64,000 bases of DNA from UBA1426 sp050953365 (lineage in GTDB: Bacteria; Bacillota; Clostridia; Peptostreptococcales; Anaerovoracaceae), in contig JBMNMN010000003.1 of assembly GCA_050953365.1 (NCBI GenBank), forward strand, positions 25,345-89,344, written 5' to 3'. Shown in pieces: positions 25,088 through 34,321 of the stretch; positions within the stretch are counted from its first letter, which is position 1; each line of letters opens with the position of its first letter. The translations under genes were made by a program, and so were the position numbers. The notes beneath the pieces are model-generated. The model was not told the DNA's origin. It worked only from the letters and a program-made list of their open reading frames with translations, and made no database searches.

Positions 25088-25846
25088 TTAAAAAGAGAAA
25101 ACTATATCAAAAGAAGTATCTTCCTTTGTATTATTATGACCACGGAGCAGAATCCGATTCTCTTCCGCGCGCTTAAATATCGTAAAATTATCTTCCCGCC
25201 GCATTTCCGACATAAAGTACAACTCCATCCGACGCATGTCTCTGAGGCGGAGCCTTTCTTCTTCCGTCAGCGCATCGTAGGCGAAATCCCCGTAACGGCG
25301 ATTGTTTACATGACCGAGCAAATCAATATCACTGCTGTAGATCTCGCGGGTTGAGCAAGGAGTGAACTCTACATTTTCTCTAAAATGATGATCCGCCTGC
25401 GTGCAGAAAACGCCGGTTGGCTCGGTGAGTATAAACGGCGCCTCCTTGCCTCGAAACACTTTGCGCGTAGCTACTTCAAGCAAGATGGAAAAGGTACTTC
25501 CCTGAAACATGATATCGCCGTCTTCGTTGCGAAATACCAGCTCACGGCGGAAATAAGGTCCACGTCTCTGAGAATACCATGTATGTCCAAAGAGTTTTAT
25601 GCAGCTGTCAATGGGTCGATTTATCTCAATGGACATAGATATCAAGGCCCAAGCGAGTCCGTGCTTCATGGTTTCACTGGCTCCGGCATGAAAGATATCC
25701 AAATGTCTTTCAGCCAGTTGGGCAAAAAGCGCCTGATACGCAGAGGGCTTCATAATACGGTTTTCATTTAAATAGAAAACTTCCACATCCAGTTGATGGA
25801 TATAGGAAGTTTCTGTGTTTTTGATATGGGTTTCTTTTGGATCCAT
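25088..25846 (-). CDS. Acyl-ACP thioesterase-like protein
   Basis: 252 residues from ATG 25846 (CAGGAG 8 bases upstream). Double hot-dog architecture of acyl-ACP thioesterases: the first hot-dog has the block FGHTWYSQRRGPYFRRELVF, the second has DIDLLGHVNNRRYGDFAYD with the conserved Asn-x-x-His-like catalytic region. It would release fatty acids from acyl carrier protein or CoA. Follows an aminotransferase gene by about 50 bp on the same strand. Confidence 0.8.
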   Translation of the reverse strand: MDPKETHIKNTETSYIHQLDVEVFYLNENRIMKPSAYQALFAQLAERHLDIFHAGASETMKHGLAWALISMSIEINRPIDSCIKLFGHTWYSQRRGPYFRRELVFRNEDGDIMFQGSTFSILLEVATRKVFRGKEAPFILTEPTGVFCTQADHHFRENVEFTPCSTREIYSSDIDLLGHVNNRRYGDFAYDALTEEERLRLRDMRRMELYFMSEMRREDNFTIFKRAEENRILLRGHNNTKEDTSFDIVFSF

Positions 25847-25897
25847 TATTATTGCTCCTGACACTTCATACGCAGGCCCTTCAAAGCAGGCGACCTG

Positions 25898-27148
25898 TTA
25901 CTGAGCGGTTCTGCTAATAGCCAGCGCAAGCTTTTCAGGGACCCTTCTGCAATTTTCTTCCGAAAGCGACGCTATGGAGACGCGAAGCCCCTTGCCCATG
26001 GGAACGGCGAAAACACCTTCCTTCATAGCTTCGGAAGCCACAGCTTCCGGATCGTCGCAAAGAACGATGGCAAAGAATCCGCAATGGTACGGACACATGG
26101 TCAAGCCGGCCTTCTCAATTGCCTCCGTAAAAATCTTGCCGCGGGTGAGCAGCACGGAAAGTGCAGTCTCCCTCTCCTTTACCACCTTTTCCAACAGCAT
26201 GGGATCCGAAAAGATTCGGCTGAGAACCACCATAGCGGATCTGGTTCCGTTGGACCAGGTCCCCCGGTTGGAAAAGCTGTTTACCAATTTAAATTCATCA
26301 GCAATGGCTTTGTTCGGTGACAGGCATAACAACGCGCCGCACCGCATACCGTACATAGTATAGCTTTTTGACATGCTAAAAGCAATCAAAGGAAGCAGAT
26401 TGTCAGGCAGGTTTTCCAGTTTCGGAAAGAAAGCGCGCGCTTCCTTTGCATCTCCGGCAAAGTCCAAATAAGCAATATCCACCAAGAGAACGATTTTCTT
26501 TGACGGATCCGCAGTAAAATGCTTCAACACGTTCAACAGCCGGTCCCAGTCCTCCGATGTGAGGGAATAGCCCGTCGGATTGTGAGACGGAGTGTTGAGG
26601 ATAATTAGAACTCTGTCCTGCAGGGCCAGAATCTGTTCCAACTTCTCTTTCAAGGCATCAATGTTGTAGCCGCCTTCTTCATTAAAGAGTGAATAAATAT
26701 TCAGTTTGCGCTCCAATTCCTGAGTAATGGTATTGTAGGGTCCCCAATGCCAATCGGAAGTCAGGACGATATCGCCGCGCTGTGTGTAATTTTGAATTGC
26801 ATTATGGATTGCTCCCGTTCCTCCGGGAGTGGCCACGGCTTCCATATAACAGCTGGGTTCGTGGTCCATGAATACGGCTTTTTTCACCGCATCCAGATAA
26901 GCGGGAATACCGGCAATGGGCGCATATTCGGCAAAATCATTGGGAGACAACTGCTTCAGAACGTCTACCACAGAAGACAGAACCACCAGATTTCCATCGT
27001 CGTCCAAAAGTGTACCGATCGTTGCATTTATCACCTTTTCCTTGCCGACTTTTTGAATCATTTCCTGAGCCAATTTATTGATACCGAAGATTTTATCTTC
27101 TCCCGTTATGGTTCTGGAGTTTTCTTCAGCCATGATAAACTTACTCAT
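25898..27148 (-). CDS. Class I/II PLP-dependent aminotransferase
   Basis: 416 residues from ATG 27148 (AAAGGAG 8 bases upstream; a second ATG lies 6 bases before it, too close). Fold type I aminotransferase, similar to aspartate/aromatic aminotransferases. NTPSHNPTGYSL carries the substrate/PLP Asn (~190), VDIAYLDF the PLP Asp-Tyr (~222), FSMSKSYTMYGMRCGAL the Schiff-base Lys (~255), and GKGLRVSIASL the C-terminal carboxylate-binding Arg. Substrate not determined. Confidence 0.85.
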   Translation of the reverse strand: MSKFIMAEENSRTITGEDKIFGINKLAQEMIQKVGKEKVINATIGTLLDDDGNLVVLSSVVDVLKQLSPNDFAEYAPIAGIPAYLDAVKKAVFMDHEPSCYMEAVATPGGTGAIHNAIQNYTQRGDIVLTSDWHWGPYNTITQELERKLNIYSLFNEEGGYNIDALKEKLEQILALQDRVLIILNTPSHNPTGYSLTSEDWDRLLNVLKHFTADPSKKIVLLVDIAYLDFAGDAKEARAFFPKLENLPDNLLPLIAFSMSKSYTMYGMRCGALLCLSPNKAIADEFKLVNSFSNRGTWSNGTRSAMVVLSRIFSDPMLLEKVVKERETALSVLLTRGKIFTEAIEKAGLTMCPYHCGFFAIVLCDDPEAVASEAMKEGVFAVPMGKGLRVSIASLSEENCRRVPEKLALAISRTAQ

Positions 27149-27259
27149 TGTCATCTCTCCTTTCAGGCCGTGGCGCCGACACGCTTTGCTTGTTTTCCGG
27201 CTGCTTTTGTTTCAGCGGGGAAGTTTTCACAAAGGGAACGAAATGGCGCCTCGTATAAT

Positions 27260-27276
27260 TGCATTATTATAATGCA
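27260..27276. promoter_or_regulatory. Palindrome in divergent promoter region
   Basis: Perfect 17-bp dyad TGCATTAT-T-ATAATGCA between the minus-strand aminotransferase and the plus-strand M23 gene. It contains ATAAT-like -10 boxes on both strands, so a bound regulator would block either promoter. Confidence 0.55.
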
Positions 27277-27402
27277 TAATTACTAATCCCGCAAGATTTT
27301 TTAAAACACTTCCTTCGTATGATATGCAAAAGAAAAGGAGATACTACAAGAAACGCAATTTTTTAAGAAACGCAATTCTTATTATGACGGAGGTGTGAAA
27401 TA

Positions 27403-28116
27403 ATGCGGATCGACGGCAACAGCGCATACGATAGAGGCGAAGACGAAAGACGCAAATGGAATTACCGCTATACTATGGTTACCATCATAGCAATTCTTCT
27501 TGTTGTCGCGGCGGCCATGGTGGTTTGGGATAATAATCGTACATGGGTGGCCGAAGAGGAGCAGGGGGGAAATACACAGATTGACCAGGAGCGGGAAGAC
27601 TATCTCATCGGTGAAGGAGGATTGAAGGTAGTGCAACCGGTGCCGACGGTGGACAGTCGGGATAAACCGGCTCCGAAACCACAGGACAGTCAAGGATCTC
27701 GAGGGGGAATGGTAAACCCTGTGGAAGGCGGAGTGATTGCCAAGGGCTATTCCGGCAATGAATTAGTATACAACACTACTTTGGATCAATATATGGTGCA
27801 CCAGGGAATTGATATCGAGGCGACACCTGACACGCCCGTCACCGCGGTGAAAGGCGGTACGGTGACGAAAGTTTATAACGATGATAAGCTTGGGATCACC
27901 ATTGAAATAAGTCATGGAAACGGCTATGTGACCCGCTACTGCAACCTTTCTACGGACAGAATGGTAGAGGAAGGAGATGTAGTCGAGGCCGGAGATGTGA
28001 TCAGCGGAGTGGGCATAACCGCTCTCTTTGAGAGCAATGATCCGCCTCATCTTCACCTTGAAGTATTAAAGGATGGAATTCCCATTGATCCCGCGGAGTT
28101 TGTCGACTTTCAATAG
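27403..28116 (+). CDS. M23 peptidase-like membrane protein, SpoIIQ type
   Basis: 237 residues with one N-terminal membrane helix (~23-43), a Pro/Asp-rich linker, and a LytM/M23 domain. Zinc ligands appear intact: His133 and Asp137 in HQGIDIEA, and His216-Leu-His218 in HLHLEV. In Clostridia an M23 protein next to spoIIID is usually SpoIIQ, which links the forespore to the mother cell in the engulfment channel; several clostridial SpoIIQ keep the zinc site that Bacillus lost. Here spoIIID lies immediately downstream but convergent. A vegetative endopeptidase is the alternative. Confidence 0.78.
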   Translation: MRIDGNSAYDRGEDERRKWNYRYTMVTIIAILLVVAAAMVVWDNNRTWVAEEEQGGNTQIDQEREDYLIGEGGLKVVQPVPTVDSRDKPAPKPQDSQGSRGGMVNPVEGGVIAKGYSGNELVYNTTLDQYMVHQGIDIEATPDTPVTAVKGGTVTKVYNDDKLGITIEISHGNGYVTRYCNLSTDRMVEEGDVVEAGDVISGVGITALFESNDPPHLHLEVLKDGIPIDPAEFVDFQ

Positions 28117-28153
28117 CGGAAAGGGCGGTATTAAAGATGACATAAAAAAGAAG

Positions 28154-28188
28154 TCGCCCGGCGGCTGAAATGCTCCGGGCGATTTTAT
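28154..28188. terminator. Bidirectional terminator between M23 and spoIIID genes
   Basis: TCGCCCGG (28154-28161) pairs with CCGGGCGA (28175-28182), with TTTTAT after it and AAAAAAG before it, so it works in both directions for the convergent genes. Confidence 0.8.
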
Positions 28189-28233
28189 CCATTTAGCGCA
28201 TAAAGAATAAACATTATTGCCGTACACTTCATT

Positions 28234-28488
28234 TTAATTTTGTAGACTTCTGTATTTCTGTTGTGTTGCAAGACCGCCTCGAATATGGCGTTCTGCCTTG
28301 TTGTTTTCAAGGACGGTTTTCACTTGTGCTGCCATGGCAGGATTGATTTCCAACAGGCGCTCGGTCACGTCCTTGTGGACTGTAGACTTACTAACCCGAA
28401 ATTTTTTTGCGGTGGCACGAACGGTGGCATTGGTCTCTAAAATATAGCGCGCCAACTCAATGACACGTTCTTCTATGTAATCTTTCAA
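28234..28488 (-). CDS. spoIIID: Sporulation transcriptional regulator SpoIIID
   Basis: 84 residues, the normal size. Helix-turn-helix in ETNATVRATAKKFRVSKSTV, then HKDVTERLLEINP, and a basic C-terminal tail, as in SpoIIID, the mother-cell DNA-binding switch protein acting with sigma-E. Its presence implies the organism can sporulate. A 900-bp gene-free stretch lies upstream, mostly a tandem repeat array. Confidence 0.95.
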   Translation of the reverse strand: MKDYIEERVIELARYILETNATVRATAKKFRVSKSTVHKDVTERLLEINPAMAAQVKTVLENNKAERHIRGGLATQQKYRSLQN

Positions 28489-28606
28489 TTTGCATTGCCC
28501 CCTTTATTTCATTGTCACATTCTTCGGCGTCGGAATCATCTCGTCAAATTATGTATATGACGCCGGGGGCAAGGATATGCGGACTCCTCTTGTGTCTTGG
28601 TGACCG

Positions 28607-29137
28607 GAAGGGAAATAGGTCCTCATGCGCTTGATTTAGACCTGATTGGGCCTATTTTCTGCTGTTAGAAACCGAATTTGGAGTAGAAAGGGTGGCATAT
28701 AGGTCTAATACCAATTTTCTGGCTGTGTTGTAACCCTACTATTTTTGATTTTATAGGTATAACCGCCCTTGATTTGACTTGAATTAAACCTATTTCTTGC
28801 CGTCGGAAGCGGAATTCGAAGCCTCAAAGGTCGGTATATAGGTTTAAAATCGTTTTGTGGGCTGTGTTGTAACCCTACTATTTTTGATTTTATAGGTATA
28901 ACCGCCCTTGATTTGACTTGAATTAAACCTATTTCTTGCCGTCGGAAGCGGAATTCGAAGCCTCAAAGGTCGGTATATAGGTCTAATACCAATTTTCTGG
29001 CTGTGTTGTAACCCTACTTTTCTTGATTTTATAGGCCTAATTTCACTTGGCTTGACCTGATTTATACCTATCTCCTGCGGTTGAAAGCGGGATTCGAAGG
29101 CTTAAATCGTAGTTTATAGGTCTAAAATTGTTGTTTT
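28607..29137. repeat. 139-bp tandem repeat array
   Basis: GGCTGTGTTGTAACCCTACT recurs at 28721, 28860 and 28999, a 139-bp period. The middle two units are nearly identical; the outer ones (from about 28607 and up to 29137) are diverged. Each unit holds ATAGGTATAA or ATAGGTCTAA and inverted TTAAACCTAT words, related to the dispersed repeats at 11.7 and 13.6 kb. Flanking DNA (28489-28606, 29138-29185) shows no gene. Confidence 0.9.
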
Positions 29138-29185
29138 TGCCAAGGATTACCCCTATTAATTGGCTGCATAAGAAAAGCTGCCAAG

Positions 29186-29214
29186 AAAAACTCCACAACA
29201 ACTTGACCCCGTCA
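29186..29214. mobile_element. Solo end remnant of the ISLre2-type element
   Basis: AAAAACTCCACAACAACTTG, then ACCCCGTCA, matches the right end of the element at 47940-49484 (positions 49461-49489) with one difference. No transposase is nearby. The stretch from 29215 to 29389 has the leader of the helicase gene and no other feature. Confidence 0.65.
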
Positions 29215-29389
29215 GTTAAGTATTAAAGGGGTGGAGGATGTAGGGAAAATATAGTATAATCAAACAAAATGGGACAATATTGAATACGGCCATTAATCTT
29301 ACAAGGACTGGGAAGAAGCATAATTCTTGGAAAGCTTACCTCGTAGAAAGATCCGAATACAGAGTAATGTTTGAGAAGGAGTCCCCTTT

Positions 29390-32300
29390 ATGTTACAGCC
29401 CGGTTTATATGAACAAGTGATAAATGAGCAGTTAGACAAGGAACTTTCATTGATTCCGCAAGTTCGCAAGGCTGTTATGCTAATTGAAAGAGCAGAGGCC
29501 TCGAAAGTATTATCACAGTACCTTGCAGATATCGTTCAGAAAGGACTGGATAATATCCTCGATAACGGTGGAGACATCTCCGGACAAATTGCTTTCACTA
29601 ACAAAATCGTCGAAACCATTCAGCAAATAACCAAAGAAAATGAATTTGCCAATCTGTCTGTAAAAGCAAAAGCAGAGCAGCTTTTAGCGATATTGAAGGA
29701 TAATGATCCACTTCTGATTCTTGGAGGGACGGCTAATGACATTGTTCGGCCGGAAACCTCCATCGCCCAGAGCAGCCTTTTTACTGGAGCTATTCATGAA
29801 CCCAGCATGGCTACAGAGCTAAAAAAGGAAATTCTGTCCAGTGATCAAATTGATATGCTGGTATCCTTCATCAAATGGAGCGGCGTGGTGAGGATTATTG
29901 ATGAACTTCGGTCTTTCACTCAAAGAGGCGGTAGGCTGCGGGTCATCACAACTTCCTACATGGGTGCAACAGATGTGAAGGCTGTGGAAGAATTACGGCA
30001 GTTAACTAACACTGAGATCAAAGTCTCTTATGATACCAAGCGCACCCGCCTGCACGCAAAGACTTATGTGTTCTATCGTAATACTGGATTCACTACGGCT
30101 TATATAGGATCATCCAACCTTTCCGGGGCAGCTATTTCCAGCGGACTTGAATGGAACGTGAAGGTGACGGCAAAAGATCTTCCCGATACAATTCAAAAAA
30201 TCAGCGCAACCTTTGAGAGCTACTGGCATTCAAATGATTTTGAAATCTATACTGGTGAACAGAGAGAGCGTCTTGAGAGGGCCATCAAAGCGGAGAAGTA
30301 TTTTCAAGCAGAATATGACATCCCTTATCTTTTTGATATTTCACCTTATCCCTATCAGCAGCAGATTCTGGATAAACTGGAGGCTGAGCGCAAAGTTCGT
30401 GGATTTTATCGCAATCTGATTGTGGCAGCTACCGGTACCGGAAAGACAGTGATAGCCGCTTTTGATTACAAGAGGTTCTGTAATGAAAACAAGGGGAAGC
30501 CTAACCGGCTGTTGTTCTTGGCACATCGCGAAGAGATTCTGAAGCAGAGCATCAGCTGCTTCAGAGGAGTGCTGAAAGACGCCAATTTTGGAGATCTGTT
30601 TGTAGGTAATTATAATAAACCGGAAAGCGCAGATCACCTCTTTATGTCTATTCAAACCTTCAATTCACAGGATTGGTGGAAAAAAACACCGCCGGACTTC
30701 TACGATTTCATTGTATTGGATGAGTCTCATCATGCTCCTGCCTTAACTTATCAAAAACCCCTCACATATTATAGACCAAAGATTTTGTTGGGTCTCACCG
30801 CTACTCCGGAGCGAATGGACGGCAAGAGCATAGCCGACTATTTTGATAACCGCATCGCGGCGGAAATTCGCCTTCCTGAGGCTATTAATCGCAAGCTGCT
30901 TTGTCCGTTTCAGTATTTCGGTGTTACCGATATCGTCGATCTCTCGGGTCTCAAATGGAGCCGAGGAGGCTACGATAAAACGGAACTATCCAATGTATAT
31001 GTCTTAAGCAGGGAAGTTGCAGAGCGGCGATGCAATTTGATCATCGAAGCATTGTTGAAGTATACCGCTGACATCAACGATGTGAAAGGGCTTGGTTTCT
31101 GCGTATCGAGAGCCCATGCTAAATTTATGGCCGAATATTTCAACCGATGTGGGATCCCGTCTATGTTCTTAATAGGAGAATCATCAGATGAAGAACGAAA
31201 CAATGCCAAGAAACGGTTAGTCTCAGGAGACGTTCGATTCATTTTTGTGGTGGATATTTATAACGAAGGCGTAGATATTCCGGAGATTAACACCGTTTTG
31301 TTTCTCCGGCCAACCGAGAGCCTGACAATTTTCCTACAGCAGTTGGGACGCGGACTGCGTCTGGCTGAAAATAAGGATTGCCTTACGGTGCTGGATTTCA
31401 TAGGACAAGCCAATAAGAGATACAGTTTCGAGGATAAATTTGCAGCACTGCTGGATAATACGAACCGGAGTGTACAGCGTGAGATTAGGGAAGGCTTTGT
31501 TTCCGTGCCAAAAGGGTGTTATATTCAGTTGGAGAAGATAGCCGCAGAATACGTTCTTGAAAATATAAAAAGCTCATTCGGAGCAAGAACAGGCATTGTT
31601 AGTCGTATCGGGACATTTGAAGAAGACAGCGGACTCACTTTGAGTTTACACAATTTTATAGAGTATTACCATCTGGATCCCAGAATCATCTACTCAAAAT
31701 ACAGCTTTTCTCGTCTTTGCGTGGAGGCAGGCGTTAAGGAGGATTTCAATGAAGAAGCGGAAGAAACATTGACGAAAGCCTTCAGGCGCATTGTGGCTAT
31801 TGATTCCCGCCGATGGATCCGCTTTTTACTCGATATCTTACCGCGGTTGGAAGATATCAAGTTCGCTGAACTGCCGGAATTGGAGAAAAGAATGTTGCAG
31901 ATGTTCTATATAACGGTTTGGCAGAAAGCTGCTGAAGACTGGAATGATGCACAGGTGTGCGATAACCTTTGTTCTCTTTCCCGCAGTCCGGTGATGCTTG
32001 CTGAGCTTATCGAATTGCTGAAGTATAACTACAGCCACATTGATTTTATTGACGAGCAGGTAGATGTAGGTTTTGATTGTCCGCTGGACTTGCATTGTAA
32101 TTATACCCGCGATCAGATCTTTGGTGCGTTGGATTACTTGAATACAGGGGCCATTCGTCAAGGTGTCAAATGGTTACCGGAAAAGAACCTGGATGTTTTC
32201 ATAAATACATTGAACAAGGTGGAAAGCCGCTACTCACCCACTACAATGTACAAAGACTATTCCATTAATGAGCATCTGTTTCACTGGCAGAGCCAGAGCA

Positions 32301-32542
32301 CTACAGGGGAAAATTCACCTACCGGGCAGCGATATATTCACCATAAGGAGCGGGGGAGCAAAATCCTGCTGTTCGTCCGTGAATACGAAACTGATCTTGC
32401 CGGCACGGCACCTTTTACATTCCTGGGGCTGGCAAACTATGTGCAGCACAGCGGGTCAAAACCCATGAATATTTTATGGCATCTGGAACGGCCTATCCCG
32501 GCGAAGTATTTGAAAAAAACCAACAAATTGATGGAGGGATAA
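29390..32542 (+). CDS. PLD-SF2 helicase-DUF3427 protein
   Basis: 1050 residues. An N-terminal helical region (1-130) is followed by a phospholipase-D-like domain (~140-290) with one HxK site (RLHAKTYVFYR, His222/Lys224) and YIGSSNLS. An SF2 helicase core follows: Walker A ATGTGKT (~346-352), DESHHAPA (~444), LGLTATPERMDG (~470), and motif VI QQLGRGLRL (~655). The C-terminal ~330 residues match the DUF3427 pattern, including YTVHRE-like GSKILLFVREYETD. A single PLD motif means a dimer would be needed for nuclease activity. The stop codon touches the ATG of a NUDIX gene. Such PLD-helicase proteins are candidates for DNA-directed defence or repair; function is not established here. It follows a repeat array and IS scar, an accessory context. 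Confidence 0.85.
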   Translation: MLQPGLYEQVINEQLDKELSLIPQVRKAVMLIERAEASKVLSQYLADIVQKGLDNILDNGGDISGQIAFTNKIVETIQQITKENEFANLSVKAKAEQLLAILKDNDPLLILGGTANDIVRPETSIAQSSLFTGAIHEPSMATELKKEILSSDQIDMLVSFIKWSGVVRIIDELRSFTQRGGRLRVITTSYMGATDVKAVEELRQLTNTEIKVSYDTKRTRLHAKTYVFYRNTGFTTAYIGSSNLSGAAISSGLEWNVKVTAKDLPDTIQKISATFESYWHSNDFEIYTGEQRERLERAIKAEKYFQAEYDIPYLFDISPYPYQQQILDKLEAERKVRGFYRNLIVAATGTGKTVIAAFDYKRFCNENKGKPNRLLFLAHREEILKQSISCFRGVLKDANFGDLFVGNYNKPESADHLFMSIQTFNSQDWWKKTPPDFYDFIVLDESHHAPALTYQKPLTYYRPKILLGLTATPERMDGKSIADYFDNRIAAEIRLPEAINRKLLCPFQYFGVTDIVDLSGLKWSRGGYDKTELSNVYVLSREVAERRCNLIIEALLKYTADINDVKGLGFCVSRAHAKFMAEYFNRCGIPSMFLIGESSDEERNNAKKRLVSGDVRFIFVVDIYNEGVDIPEINTVLFLRPTESLTIFLQQLGRGLRLAENKDCLTVLDFIGQANKRYSFEDKFAALLDNTNRSVQREIREGFVSVPKGCYIQLEKIAAEYVLENIKSSFGARTGIVSRIGTFEEDSGLTLSLHNFIEYYHLDPRIIYSKYSFSRLCVEAGVKEDFNEEAEETLTKAFRRIVAIDSRRWIRFLLDILPRLEDIKFAELPELEKRMLQMFYITVWQKAAEDWNDAQVCDNLCSLSRSPVMLAELIELLKYNYSHIDFIDEQVDVGFDCPLDLHCNYTRDQIFGALDYLNTGAIRQGVKWLPEKNLDVFINTLNKVESRYSPTTMYKDYSINEHLFHWQSQSTTGENSPTGQRYIHHKERGSKILLFVREYETDLAGTAPFTFLGLANYVQHSGSKPMNILWHLERPIPAKYLKKTNKLMEG

Positions 32543-32923
32543 ATGACCGAAGTGGTAGCCGCCCTGATTTGGGACAAGGATAAATTTATGATATGCCAGC
32601 GCCCTGCCCACAAGGCCCGAGGACTTCTGTGGGAGTTCGTGGGCGGAAAAGTAGAGCCCGGAGAGACGAAAGAGGAGGCACTCATTCGGGAGTGCCAAGA
32701 GGAGTTAGGTGTCACCCTGTCCGTTGGCAGTAAATTCATGGAGGTTGCACACGAGTATCCGGACCTTATGGTACACTTGACCCTATTCAATGCTAACATT
32801 ATTGGAGGAAAACTCCACATGAAGGAACATAATGATATTCGATGGATCCGGCCTGATGAGATCGAAGAATACGAGTTTTGTCCGGCAGATGAGGAAATAC
32901 TGCAGAGGCTTAGGATGCTATGA
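32543..32923 (+). CDS. NUDIX hydrolase, MutT-like
   Basis: 126 residues. NUDIX box: GGKVEPGETKEEALIRECQE followed by ELGV. N-terminal MTEVVAALIWDKDKFMICQR and C-terminal WIRPDEIEEYEFCPAD resemble MutT/CTP pyrophosphohydrolase types, which clean oxidised or non-canonical (d)NTPs. The ATG directly follows the helicase TAA, so the two are coupled. A nucleotide product of, or signal for, the helicase system is a possible substrate. Confidence 0.88.
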   Translation: MTEVVAALIWDKDKFMICQRPAHKARGLLWEFVGGKVEPGETKEEALIRECQEELGVTLSVGSKFMEVAHEYPDLMVHLTLFNANIIGGKLHMKEHNDIRWIRPDEIEEYEFCPADEEILQRLRML

Positions 32924-33124
32924 GTGTGCCGATATCCATAATATCATATTGTAAATGATATAGTTGATGCTGCTCTTCTGTTGATCTCCTGAAATTCAGT
33001 TTTTCAGCTTTTTTACTGTCTAATTAGCATTTACATATCTGTTTTCGGCTTGCTATTATATGAATTAATGGATAAGATATAGATTGTTGTCAGCAAAAAG
33101 TAATAAACAGAAAAGAGGAGTAGT

Positions 33125-34312
33125 TTGTTTAATCCATATATTTGGCTCATGGGTTTTGGTCATATGGTTGTGGATACGACCCAGGGGGTTCTGCCTATAA
33201 TCACGCCGTTACTTGCGGAAAAACTAAATCTTTCATTTTTTCAGGTGGGAATAATCGCCTTGGCATCCACCTTTAGTTCCGCCATCATTCAACCGATTCT
33301 CGGCGTATTGAGCGACCGTTACAATATGTCCTGGTTGATGCCGTTGGGGCTCTTTCTTTCCGGATTTGGTTTAGCCCTGACCGGAATGATAAATTCCTAT
33401 GGACTATTGCTGTTTGTAGTAATGCTGAGCGGGATCGGTGTGGCGGGATACCATCCGGAAGGATCAAAGCTGACTTATCTGGTAAGTGAGGAGGACAAGG
33501 CAGGAACTTCCATGTCCATTTTCTCGGTAGGAGGCAACGTGGGTTTAGGCGTTGGACCGGTGCTGGCTACTTTTTTGCTGGGATTTTCCGGACTGGATTC
33601 GATTTACGGCGTTCTCTTCCCCGGACTTATTGCGTCATTCATTTTTCTTTATCTGTTGCCCAGGTTTAACAAAATCCTGAAGACCCATTTACATAAAGAA
33701 AAGATAGAGAGGATAGAGGAAGAGGAGAAAATTCACACAGTAGACAAGAAGAAAGTAAAAACCAAGAAATCCAATTTGTTTTTTCTACTGCTGTACGTTG
33801 CGGTGAGATCCTGGGTCCATTCCGGCCTGGTATATTTTATTCCGTTTTATTTTCCCGTGTTTAAAGGTGTCGCCGAACCGGAATATTTAGTCAGTATTTT
33901 CCTGATTGCAGGGGTGGTAGGCACTTTGCTGGGAGGACCTTTTGCGGACCGTTTCGGAGGGCGCAAAGGGCTGTTGATTTCTATGATCGTATCCGTATTG
34001 GCAGTCTATCCCTTTATCCATTTAGGTGGTTTCTGGGTGCCGGTTTTTGCTTTTATAGCCGGAACCGCGCTGGTATCTACATTTTCTGTCACCGTGGTTA
34101 TCGGGCAAAGACTGTTACCCGATAATATCGGCCTTGCCTCAGGGCTTGTGTTGGGATTCGCCGTAGGAATGGGATCCATCGGCGTTTCTGTCCTGGGAAT
34201 GATCGCCGACCATTTCGGCCTGCCTCTTGTCATGAACATCCTCTGTCTGCTGCCTGCGGCAGGAATCGTTATCGCTTTTGCTTTGCCCGATGATAAAGAT
34301 GAGTTGAAATAG
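33125..34312 (+). CDS. MFS transporter, fosmidomycin-resistance (Fsr) type
   Basis: 395 residues from a TTG start with GAGGAG about 4 bases upstream. Twelve predicted membrane helices with a charged central loop (~190-220, rich in Lys/Glu). MFS signature GVLSDRYNMSWLMPLG (loop 2-3) and FADRFGGRKGLL (loop 8-9); GIGVAGYHPEGSKL is typical of the Fsr group. Exports a small molecule by proton antiport; substrate unknown. Convergent with the next gene, 9-bp gap. Confidence 0.85.
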   Translation: MFNPYIWLMGFGHMVVDTTQGVLPIITPLLAEKLNLSFFQVGIIALASTFSSAIIQPILGVLSDRYNMSWLMPLGLFLSGFGLALTGMINSYGLLLFVVMLSGIGVAGYHPEGSKLTYLVSEEDKAGTSMSIFSVGGNVGLGVGPVLATFLLGFSGLDSIYGVLFPGLIASFIFLYLLPRFNKILKTHLHKEKIERIEEEEKIHTVDKKKVKTKKSNLFFLLLYVAVRSWVHSGLVYFIPFYFPVFKGVAEPEYLVSIFLIAGVVGTLLGGPFADRFGGRKGLLISMIVSVLAVYPFIHLGGFWVPVFAFIAGTALVSTFSVTVVIGQRLLPDNIGLASGLVLGFAVGMGSIGVSVLGMIADHFGLPLVMNILCLLPAAGIVIAFALPDDKDELK

Positions 34313-34321
34313 AACCGTCCG

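Noticed and set aside
28607..29137. Riboswitch or leader RNA for the helicase gene
   Set aside because: Tandem 139-bp periodicity and similarity to dispersed repeats explain the segment; no terminator or anti-terminator precedes the helicase.
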